From Pseudomonadota bacterium (GTDB lineage: Bacteria > Pseudomonadota > Alphaproteobacteria > Micropepsales > Micropepsaceae), in NCBI GenBank assembly GCA_021808875.1, contig JAKBAU010000072.1, forward strand, positions 1 through 12,721: DNA of 12,721 nucleotides, read 5' to 3'. Numbering within the stretch: the first letter of the stretch is position 1; every line of letters starts with the position of its first letter. The notes beneath the pieces are model-generated. The model did not search any database and was not told the DNA's origin. It saw nothing but the letters and a program-made list of their open reading frames with translations. The position numbers and the translations under genes were made by a program. Below are positions 7,374 to 12,721 of the stretch, in pieces.

Positions 7374-8331
7374 GCGTTCGCCGTGGGATAGGATCGCGAT
7401 TCCTGGTACGGACTTCAATGTCCGCCGGGTTCCAGGCGAGGCGGTGGCACCCTGTTTCTGGGGGCGCGACGTCAACGGTGCGTGCCTCTTCATCGTCGAG
7501 CTGCTCGGCGACCATACGGTGCAGTTCCGGAAGAACGTCGTGACGGTGAATGGCATCGAGGTCGACCTCCGCGCGGGCGAGCCTGGACAACAGCGGCTTG
7601 TCCTCACGCTTGAGAAGGAGGTCGACCGGGACTTGTTCGAGGGGCTGTGCCGTACGCTGGCTTTCGCGCTCGGGCACGCCGGAGATTCGGCCAGCTCGCT
7701 TGCCATCGCGCTCGCCCATATCCGCCGGTGGAAGACCTTCCTGTCCGGTCGTGGCGGGCAGCACCTGTCTCCCGAGGAGGTCCGGGGGCTGTTCGCCGAG
7801 CTTGCGTTTCTTTTGGAGCTGCTGGATCGTATGCCGTCCGTCGCGGCGGTCGAGGCATGGCTCGGCCCCGAGAAGTCGCATCAGGACTTCATTTTCGGGA
7901 ATACGGCCGTCGAGATCAAATCGCTTTCAGGCACCGAGCGCAGCACGGTCCGCATTTCGTCCGAGGATCAGCTCGAAGCCCTCAATGATGCGCTATTCCT
8001 GCGTATCTACAGGCTGAGCAACCTTCCCGAAGCCGCCGCCGCGCGGTCGCTCAACGAGATTGTGAGCGAGGTCCAGGCTAGGCTCGGGGAGCCCGAGGCG
8101 ATCGAGGCGTTCGACCGGAAGCTGGTCGTTCACGGTTACGCGCCGCTTCCCGACTATGACGATCCGCGCTTCGTGATCAGCGATGTGGCCAGTCATTGCG
8201 TGCTCGAAGGATTTCCCCGGCTCATCCGCTCGCGGCTCCCAGCCGGCATCGACAGGGTTTCCTATGATATCCGGCTGGAAACCATTGCACCCTTTGAATG
8301 CGAGGGGGCGGCAGTTTTCAGGGGGAACTGA
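7366..8331 (+). CDS. PD-(D/E)XK motif protein (DUF4420 type), putative restriction nuclease
   Basis: This is a predicted Mg-dependent DNA nuclease partnered with the Z1 ATPase. The 321-residue product has an N-terminal beta-rich half ('ACLFIVELLGD...VQFRKNVVTVNGIEVDLR'). A nuclease core follows: helix 'GLFAELAFLLELL' (Glu145), Asp174 in 'HQDFIFG', and 'VEIKSL' (Glu183, Lys185), giving the E...D...ExK arrangement. ATG 7366 is preferred over the adjacent ATG 7363 because AGGAGG (7354-7359) lies six bases ahead of it. A much longer upstream reading from TTG 7054 lies inside the Z1 gene and is not family-like. The stop shares a base with the AIPR start (TGATG). All putative catalytic residues are present, so activity is plausible. 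The DUF4420 assignment is from pattern memory. Confidence 0.82.
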   Translation: MPERSPWDRIAIPGTDFNVRRVPGEAVAPCFWGRDVNGACLFIVELLGDHTVQFRKNVVTVNGIEVDLRAGEPGQQRLVLTLEKEVDRDLFEGLCRTLAFALGHAGDSASSLAIALAHIRRWKTFLSGRGGQHLSPEEVRGLFAELAFLLELLDRMPSVAAVEAWLGPEKSHQDFIFGNTAVEIKSLSGTERSTVRISSEDQLEALNDALFLRIYRLSNLPEAAAARSLNEIVSEVQARLGEPEAIEAFDRKLVVHGYAPLPDYDDPRFVISDVASHCVLEGFPRLIRSRLPAGIDRVSYDIRLETIAPFECEGAAVFRGN

Positions 8332-10385
8332 TGGAGCAGACGGTAGAGGAGTTTTTCCACGACTTCCGCCAGGAGATGCTGGCGGGCGCTGAGGCGAACA
8401 GCACCTACCAGCTCGAAGCCTTCATGGAGACGGTTTCCAATGAGCTGATCGAGACCGGCTTCGTCGAAGGCTTCGAGCACTGCCACTATCGGGCTCCTCG
8501 CGGCATGCGGGTCGACGGCTACTGGTTCAATGACGAAGGCGCGCTCGACATCTTCGTCGCAGATTTCGACTGCAGGCGCGAACTGGAGACGCTCACGCGT
8601 ACCGACGTGGACACTGCATTCAAGCGCGTCGTCAATTTCTTCGAAGCGAGCCTCCAGGGATCGCTCGAACCCGATGTCACCACGCCCGAATACGGGCTCA
8701 TGCGCCAGATCGCCGACCGGTGTCCGAGGCTGCGTCAGGTCAATTTCTATCTGACGTCCGAGCGGGTGCTCAGCGACCGCTTCCAGGCGTTTCCCGACGG
8801 CGAGGTCGGCGGCATCCGTGCCACCTACCATATCTGGGACATGGCGCGTTTCCAGCGCCAGCGCAGCTCACGGAGTCACAAGGAGCCGCTCAACATTGAT
8901 TTTGTGGAGATGTTCGGAAACGGTATCGCCTGCCTGCCCGCGAACCTCGGCTCTGACTCCTATCAGTCCTACCTGATTGTCATGCCGGCACCGACCCTCG
9001 CGGCGCTTTACGACCGCTACAGCGCCCGCCTGATGGAGCAGAACGTGCGCACCTTCCTCCAAGCCCGCGCACAGGTGAACAAGGGCATCCGCGCGACCAT
9101 CCTGAACGAGCCCCAAATGTTCTTCGCCTACAACAATGGCATCACGGCTACGGCGCAGGAGGTAGAGACGCGTATGACCGACAGCGGTCTCCAGATCGTC
9201 CGGATGAAGGACCTCCAGATCGTCAACGGGGGGCAGACGACTGCCTCGCTGTTCCATACTCAGCGCCGCGACAAGGCCGACCTGTCGAGCATCTTCGTCC
9301 AGATGAAGCTGTCGGTGATCGACAGTGAGCAGAGTGAGATGGTCGTTCCTCGCATCTCGGAATATGCCAACACGCAGAACCGGGTGAACGCGGCCGACTT
9401 CTTCTCCAACCATCCATTCCACGTCCGCATGGCCGATTTTTCTCGCCGGATCTGGGCACCCGCCCAGCAGGGCGCCCAGCGGGAGACCAAATGGTTCTAC
9501 GAGCGGGCGCGCGGCCAGTATGCAGATGCGCAGTCGAAGCTTACCATCGCCGAGCAGAAGCGCTTCCGGGCCGAATATCCCAAGACGCAGATGTTCACGA
9601 AGACGGACCTAGCCAAGTTCGAGAACGTCTTCGACGATCACCCCCGGTGGGTCAACCTCGGCAGTCAGAAGAACTTCGCCCGCTATGCGCTGCGGATCGG
9701 AAAGGAATGGGCGAAGTCCCCCGACGGCTTCAACGAGCTGTATTTCAAGCGCGCGATTGCCCGCGGCATCCTGTTCCGTGCGGTTGAGAAGCTGGTCTCG
9801 GCACAGCCCTGGTACAACGGTGGCTACCGGGCAAACATCGTGGCGTACACGCTCTCCATGCTCGGCGAGGTCACAAAGCGACGGAAGATGACCATCGATT
9901 ACCAGCGGATCTGGGCCGCCCAGGCGGTTGACGATGTGTCGGCCCAGGCGCTCGCCATCATCGCGACGGCTGTGAACGAGGACATCATCCAGCCGCCGCA
10001 GGGCATCTCCAACATCTCCGAATGGTGCAAACGGGACGGATGCTGGACGCGGCTGCTCGACCGGGCCGACCACATCGCGGAGCTGCTGCCCGAAGAGTTC
10101 TGGACTAGCTTCGCCTCGGCCGAGGACAACCGGCACGAGACGAAGGCCGCGCGACAGACACAGAAGATCGACAACGGGATTGAGGTGCAGCGGCGGGTGT
10201 TCGAAGTGCCGCCGGCGCAGTGGTCAATGATCCTGCGTGAATGTGCCAGCCGCCGGCTGCTGACGCCGAAGGAGGTGGGCATCCTACAGATCGCAGCGCA
10301 GATGCCAGCCAAAATACCGACCGAGCGCCAAAGCGCGGTATTAATCGAGATTTTGAATAAGGCTCGGCAGGAAGGTGTCGTATAA
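8331..10385 (+). CDS. AIPR-family (abortive infection phage resistance) protein
   Basis: AIPR proteins occur in phage-resistance loci, and lactococcal members cause abortive infection; the biochemical activity is not settled. The 684-residue protein carries the family core: 'FFAYNNGI' (264-271), 'VNGGQTT' (298-304) and 'EYANTQNRV' (344-352), followed by 'WFYERARGQY'. The N-terminal ~170 residues contain 'RVDGYWFNDEG...LDIFVADF' (from 60). Its acidic residues on predicted beta strands look like a PD-(D/E)XK-related fold, but this is weak. ATG 8331 is used: it overlaps the previous stop (TGATG) and follows the purine-rich CAGGGGGAA. An in-frame ATG at 8298 would add 11 residues and lacks a good ribosome site. 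It is the last gene of the operon. No terminator follows directly; the next ~90 bases lead into a transposon-derived repeat. Confidence 0.88.
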   Translation: MEQTVEEFFHDFRQEMLAGAEANSTYQLEAFMETVSNELIETGFVEGFEHCHYRAPRGMRVDGYWFNDEGALDIFVADFDCRRELETLTRTDVDTAFKRVVNFFEASLQGSLEPDVTTPEYGLMRQIADRCPRLRQVNFYLTSERVLSDRFQAFPDGEVGGIRATYHIWDMARFQRQRSSRSHKEPLNIDFVEMFGNGIACLPANLGSDSYQSYLIVMPAPTLAALYDRYSARLMEQNVRTFLQARAQVNKGIRATILNEPQMFFAYNNGITATAQEVETRMTDSGLQIVRMKDLQIVNGGQTTASLFHTQRRDKADLSSIFVQMKLSVIDSEQSEMVVPRISEYANTQNRVNAADFFSNHPFHVRMADFSRRIWAPAQQGAQRETKWFYERARGQYADAQSKLTIAEQKRFRAEYPKTQMFTKTDLAKFENVFDDHPRWVNLGSQKNFARYALRIGKEWAKSPDGFNELYFKRAIARGILFRAVEKLVSAQPWYNGGYRANIVAYTLSMLGEVTKRRKMTIDYQRIWAAQAVDDVSAQALAIIATAVNEDIIQPPQGISNISEWCKRDGCWTRLLDRADHIAELLPEEFWTSFASAEDNRHETKAARQTQKIDNGIEVQRRVFEVPPAQWSMILRECASRRLLTPKEVGILQIAAQMPAKIPTERQSAVLIEILNKARQEGVV

Positions 10386-10471
10386 GTACATATACCAAAG
10401 GGTGCTGAAATAGAAAGCGGGCACGAGAGGGGCGAGTATAGAAATATTGCGCTGGCTTTCGGGCCTTCGAG

Positions 10472-10521
10472 TGTGAGTCGGCGTGGGGTCGAAGTGCCGA
10501 TCGGCATTATAAATGACTGAT
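10472..10521 (+). repeat. IS21-like terminal repeat, copy A
   Basis: This copy starts TGTGAGTCGGCGTGGGGTC and holds a perfect palindrome TGCCGATCGGCA (10495-10506), then ATTATAA and CTGATA. It aligns over about 50 bases with copies at 10590-10641 (inverted), 11567-11616 and 12421-12470. Consensus elements are TGTtAtTCGGCG, GGGTC, GCCGATCGGCAT and GCTGAT. The TG terminus and the GGGGTC/GCCGAT blocks resemble the multiply repeated ends of IS21-family elements; family assignment is tentative. Confidence 0.65.
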
Positions 10522-10589
10522 ACCACACGTAGTCGAGGGCCGTTCCACATATGCGTCAGAGCCGGCTGTTGATCCCAGGAAAATATTAT

Positions 10590-10641
10590 GAATCAGTCGC
10601 TTGGAATGCCGATCGGAGGTCGGATCCCTCGCCGAATAACA
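10590..10641 (-). repeat. IS21-like terminal repeat, copy D (inverted)
   Basis: On the minus strand this reads TGTTATTCGGCGAGGGATCC, then CCTCCGATCGGCATTCC and CGACTGATTC. It therefore matches copies A, B and C in reverse orientation. The central palindrome is partly lost (CCTCCGATCGG), indicating drift. Confidence 0.65.
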
Positions 10642-10692
10642 TTCACGCAGATTTGCCCGACACACATCGTTTGCGCTGCTTGCATGATCGTA

Positions 10693-10717
10693 CGGTGGCC
10701 CAAAAAGTGAGCCACCG
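10693..10717. terminator. Hairpin, possible Rho-independent terminator on the + strand
   Basis: The arms CGGTGGC (10693-10699) and GCCACCG (10711-10717) pair perfectly over seven bases around an 11-base loop. On the + strand AAAAG and then TTTTTT (10723-10728) follow. It could end + transcription coming from the defence operon. The A-stretch between stem and T-run is unusual for a standard terminator, and the minus side has no T-run, so it is less suited to ending the reverse-strand gene at 10729. It could instead be the palindromic end of a mobile element. Confidence 0.4.
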
Positions 10718-10728
10718 AAAAGTTTTTT

Positions 10729-11244
10729 CTACAGGACCGGTTTGGTTACAGATTCGTGAGTCTCGAGCATCCCCTTCACTGCCGCGAGGAGTGTAGCGGC
10801 GTAGGCTCGCTCCTCGTGAGGAATATCGGGAATTGCCTCCAGCTTCTCGACCAGTGCCGCGACACGAGCCTGAAGCATGCGCTGCTCGCGAAAGCAGTCG
10901 GTCAGATCACTACGCGCGACCTCAAGGTCTTCGATCAGCTTCGCGTCGGCCGCGGACCGCCAGTCGCGAACCGATTGAGCGGCACGGCGGTGATTGTCGG
11001 CCTCGAACTCTCGCAGGCTGACCTTTCGTTCATACCCAGCCGGCGTTGCGCGAGTGCTGAGAAGTCTGAAAACGTTGTTCGGCACGGTTATGCCTGGCAG
11101 GAACCGGCCCTCGTGGTCGAGGTCGAACAACCCCAGGCTGACCAAGTCGCACATTTCGCCGGAGGAGAGCGCAATCGCCGACGTCACTCTGATCTCAAGT
11201 TCAATTCTGTATTTATGGGTGCTCGGGAAGTCGATTCTAGACAT
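10729..11244 (-). CDS. Hypothetical protein with coiled-coil C-terminal half
   Basis: This is a 171-residue reverse-strand protein that I do not recognise. The N-terminal ~65 residues are mixed alpha/beta ('RIELEIRVTSAIALSSGEM', 'LPGITVPNNVFRLLS'). Residues about 100-137 ('AKLIEDLEVARSDLTDCFRE') form a likely coiled coil. The last part is helical ('ERAYAATLLAAVKGML'). No signal peptide, membrane segment or catalytic motif is evident. The start at ATG 11244 follows GAGG (minus strand) by nine bases and a short AT-rich leader with a promoter candidate. Extending to a TTG at 11295 would run through that leader. A long + frame covers the same bases, but it has no ribosome site and is read as its shadow. 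The gene sits between the MITE-like element and DR2, facing the defence operon. Confidence 0.6.
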   Translation of the reverse strand: MSRIDFPSTHKYRIELEIRVTSAIALSSGEMCDLVSLGLFDLDHEGRFLPGITVPNNVFRLLSTRATPAGYERKVSLREFEADNHRRAAQSVRDWRSAADAKLIEDLEVARSDLTDCFREQRMLQARVAALVEKLEAIPDIPHEERAYAATLLAAVKGMLETHESVTKPVL

Positions 11245-11274
11245 AATTATTTGCCTCATGATTTGGAGAATATT

Positions 11275-11302
11275 TGTGTAATGCGCAACAATCAAAAGTC
11301 AA
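11275..11302 (-). promoter_or_regulatory. Candidate sigma-70-type promoter for the reverse-strand hypothetical gene
   Basis: On the minus strand TTGACT (11302-11297) is followed after 16 bases by TACACA (11280-11275), about 30 bases before the ATG at 11244. The whole 11245-11350 stretch is markedly AT-rich against a GC-rich background. The -35 box is good and the -10 box is poor. Confidence 0.3.
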
Positions 11303-11397
11303 AAGATATTTTAATACCGATGAAATTATATCTGTATTTTATAGCACAAAAAATGGCAGGCTGTAGTGTGCATGATTGCTTCTCTGCAGGATCGCCG

Positions 11398-11564
11398 GAG
11401 CCTGTTTGGCGCTGGACCACCCGCAGGCGCCTCCCGGTGGTGGAGAGCCGTCAATATCACGGAACACGTCAGAATTCGTTGCGACGGGGGATTGCCGAAC
11501 CGGAGACAGGCGAGCACGATTCGATTCGCATGTGCAGCAGCCACCCGCCTCTTGATCAAACCCA
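11398..11564 (+). repeat. Flanking direct repeat, copy 2 (DR2)
   Basis: This is the second copy of the 521-698 repeat in the same orientation, with the same shared blocks (CCACCCGCAGGC, CCCGGTGGTGGAGAGCC, GACGGGGGATTGCCGAACC, CTCTTGATCAAACCCA). It lacks about 10 bases present in copy 1. It ends two bases before the TGTTAATCGG transposon end at 11567, so its right boundary may have been set by that insertion. No recognisable protein is encoded. Confidence 0.75.
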
Positions 11565-11566
11565 AG

Positions 11567-11616
11567 TGTTAATCGGCGTAGGGTCACAACGCCCATCGTC
11601 ATTATAAGTTGCTGAT
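11567..11616 (+). repeat. IS21-like terminal repeat, copy C
   Basis: This copy reads TGTTAATCGGCGTAGGGTC, CAACGCCCATCGTCATTATAA and GTTGCTGATA, aligning with copies A, B and D. The palindrome has decayed (GCCCATCGTC). Similarity to copy A seems to continue past the repeat: GATAAGACACG...GGGGTCAACACATGGCG here, against GATACCACACG...GGCCGTTCCACATATGCG after copy A. That suggests about 90 bases of a common element end. No partner end or transposase lies within reach. Confidence 0.6.
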
Positions 11617-11745
11617 AAGACACGCCTCTGTGGGGTCAACACATGGCGCCCAGCCTCAGTCTGCCTGGATTTCTGCCAACTACGCGCCGTTGTTCATGCC
11701 CGAATGATCACGTCCGAAATAGGGTTTCATGGAGCTGACAGACAA

Positions 11746-12387
11746 ATGAACGAATATGAAATTGCTGCAGGTGTGGCGGTGATAACGTGGTTTGAGTCTG
11801 AAGGGCCGCTGTCAAAAGAAATTCAAAGAACAGAGACGCTAACGCCGGAATTGTTACAACGATGGCTAAAATATTGGATGCTGGCACGTACTTGTCCGCG
11901 TGCTACCAGAGAAGAACTGCGCACATTTCTTGAATATTCGCGAAGTACAATTTGTAATTCTATTAATAACAGTGAGCCATTGCGAGTAGTAGAAACGCTT
12001 GCCGCTGAGGGTCGGATTTCTAACGGAACTCGGGGGCGACCTACGTCCCTTGTTTCGAAATTCGCGTTTTCATGTTGCCCAGCGATTTTTTTGCCATATG
12101 ATCGCCGGGCGCGCACTGCTCTTCGTGAAATGAAATACAAGATCGATGATCATGATTATTATTCATACATGGAAGCATTTAAAGAGCAAATTAAAGTCAC
12201 AACAAAAGCGATGGATGAACAAGACATATATTATCATAATTTTACCTATAACAACAAAACGATGTCAAAGAAGTTATTTTATCGACGAGTTGCGGATAAA
12301 TTATTAATGCTTCGGGGGGGATTTTCGCGCGATAGGATGGTTCGTCGAATTCGCATTACCCCAAATTATAGGTATGAGGGATCTTGA
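11746..12387 (+). CDS. Hypothetical protein, AT-rich orphan gene
   Basis: This is an unrecognised 213-residue protein. The N-terminal half is helical ('PELLQRWLKYWMLARTC', 'TREELRTFLEYSRSTI') and could include a small helical bundle. The middle holds 'SLVSKFAFSCCPAIFLPYD' followed by 'RARTALREMKYKI' and 'DYYSYMEAF', a conserved-looking block with a PYD motif. The C-terminus is basic ('FYRRVADKLLM', 'FSRDRMVRRIRI'). No signal peptide, membrane segment or known catalytic motif is seen. The coding sequence is far more AT-rich than the rest of the window, with many AAA, ATT and TAT codons, which points to recent transfer from a low-GC source. The start is uncertain: ATG 11746 has GGAG 12 bases upstream, and an in-frame ATG at 11704 has no ribosome site. 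It lies between two transposon ends (11567 and 12421), like cargo. Confidence 0.65.
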   Translation: MNEYEIAAGVAVITWFESEGPLSKEIQRTETLTPELLQRWLKYWMLARTCPRATREELRTFLEYSRSTICNSINNSEPLRVVETLAAEGRISNGTRGRPTSLVSKFAFSCCPAIFLPYDRRARTALREMKYKIDDHDYYSYMEAFKEQIKVTTKAMDEQDIYYHNFTYNNKTMSKKLFYRRVADKLLMLRGGFSRDRMVRRIRITPNYRYEGS

Positions 12388-12420
12388 TGTGAGCCTCGAA
12401 GGTCCTCCGAGGCCGTTCCG

Positions 12421-12470
12421 TGTTATTCAGCGCGGGGTCCGAACGCCGATCGGCATCATAGGTAGCTGAT
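12421..12470 (+). repeat. IS21-like terminal repeat, copy B
   Basis: This copy reads TGTTATTCAGCGCGGGGTCC, GAACGCCGATCGGCATCATA and GGTAGCTGATTC. It is one of the best-preserved members of the four-copy family and retains the GCCGATCGGC palindrome (12445-12454). It begins 34 bases after the stop of the AT-rich gene and points rightward out of the window. Confidence 0.65.
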
Positions 12471-12721
12471 TCAAGATATGTTCCCATGGTCAGTGTGCGG
12501 TGCCGGTTCACACCATTAGGTTTGGATCTGCGCGGCAACTCGACGCGGATTCGCACGTCGGGGTCGCGGATCGGTTCACCGGAGTGTGGCTTGGAGCAGC
12601 AAGTTAAGATGGTTGTGTGTCCCCGCAACCACCATTACCGAACTCGCGAACAAACCAGATACACCCGCGCCCACTCGCGCGGCTTTTGACGCTCTGGAAC
12701 CGGGCTCCAGCGCCAGCCCGA
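12471..12721. other. Right edge: presumed interior of a transposon end, no gene recognised
   Basis: No convincing coding region is seen. Short frames on both strands run through the repeat sequence and match nothing I recognise. If copy B is a genuine left end, this is the subterminal region of an insertion sequence whose transposase lies beyond the window. A terminator-like hairpin is present at 12665-12687. Confidence 0.4.
12665..12687 (+). terminator. Small terminator-like hairpin
   Basis: The arms CCGCGC (12665-12670) and GCGCGG (12677-12682) pair perfectly around a six-base loop and are followed by CTTTTG. The stem is short and the T-run is only four bases. No upstream gene clearly needs it, so the call is weak. 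Confidence 0.3.

Larger units (their letters stand above)
10472..10641. mobile_element. MITE-like element of 170 bp with inverted TG...CA ends
   Basis: Two copies of the ~50-bp terminal repeat face each other here (A at 10472-10521, D at 10590-10641), so the segment opens TGTGAGTCGG and closes CCGAATAACA. The ~68 bases between them have no coding content. This is the layout of an internally deleted insertion sequence that could be moved in trans. The flanks TTCGAG (before) and TTCACG (after) agree at four of six positions and could be a worn target duplication. It lies 86 bases after the end of the AIPR gene. Confidence 0.55.

Noticed and set aside
521..11564. DR1/DR2 as attachment sites of an integrative element
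   Set aside because: No integrase, excisionase or tRNA end is in the window, and copies of ~175 bp with about 10% divergence are more like two insertions of one element than an att duplication.
10756..11607. 283-codon + frame opposite the reverse-strand hypothetical gene
   Set aside because: It runs through the gene, its AT-rich leader, DR2 and a transposon end as if one protein, and has no ribosome site. The minus frame is better supported.
10472..12470. Four ~50-bp repeats as a possible CRISPR array
   Set aside because: Spacing is irregular (about 70 to 900 bases), one copy is inverted, there are no uniform spacers and no cas genes. They fit transposon ends.

Overview
The window looks like an accessory island from a GC-rich alphaproteobacterium. 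This is judged from the GC-rich third codon positions, the densely overlapping genes, and an IS5-family (IS427/IS1031-like) transposase tail of a kind common in that class. The genus cannot be read from the sequence. No housekeeping gene, tRNA, integrase or replication gene is visible. The edges are littered with mobile-element debris.

Left flank (1-1202): the 3' part of an IS5-family transposase and its probable right end are followed by a ~180-bp repeat unit (DR1). Next comes a short broken piece of an ADP-ribosylglycohydrolase gene, then about 350 bp with nothing recognised.

Core (about 1203-10385, + strand): six genes whose stops and starts overlap by 1-8 bp, so they almost certainly form one translationally coupled operon. 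In order they are a cytosine-C5 DNA methyltransferase, a Vsr-type endonuclease, a GHKL/MORC-like ATPase (MutL/Hsp90 fold), a Z1-domain superfamily II helicase-like ATPase, a PD-(D/E)XK nuclease-like protein (DUF4420 type), and an AIPR-family (abortive infection/phage resistance) protein. This is a complete MORC/Z1-type restriction-modification-like defence cassette. The gene association was predicted computationally for MORC-type ATPases in R-M systems (Iyer, Abhiman and Aravind, 2008, from memory), so the architecture is not new in kind, but its mechanism is little studied. My inference is that the methyltransferase marks self DNA, the GHKL and Z1 ATPases sense or remodel unmarked DNA, and one or more of the three nuclease-like proteins cut it. 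AIPR may act as an effector.

Right flank (10386-12721): a ~170-bp MITE-like element bounded by ~50-bp inverted ends of the TG...CA, IS21-like type; a hairpin; a reverse-strand coiled-coil gene; a second copy of the left-flank repeat (DR2, about 90% identical by eye); two more solo transposon ends of the same family; and an AT-rich orphan gene that is clearly foreign in composition. The repeat pair DR1/DR2 therefore brackets the whole defence operon at a distance of about 10.9 kb.
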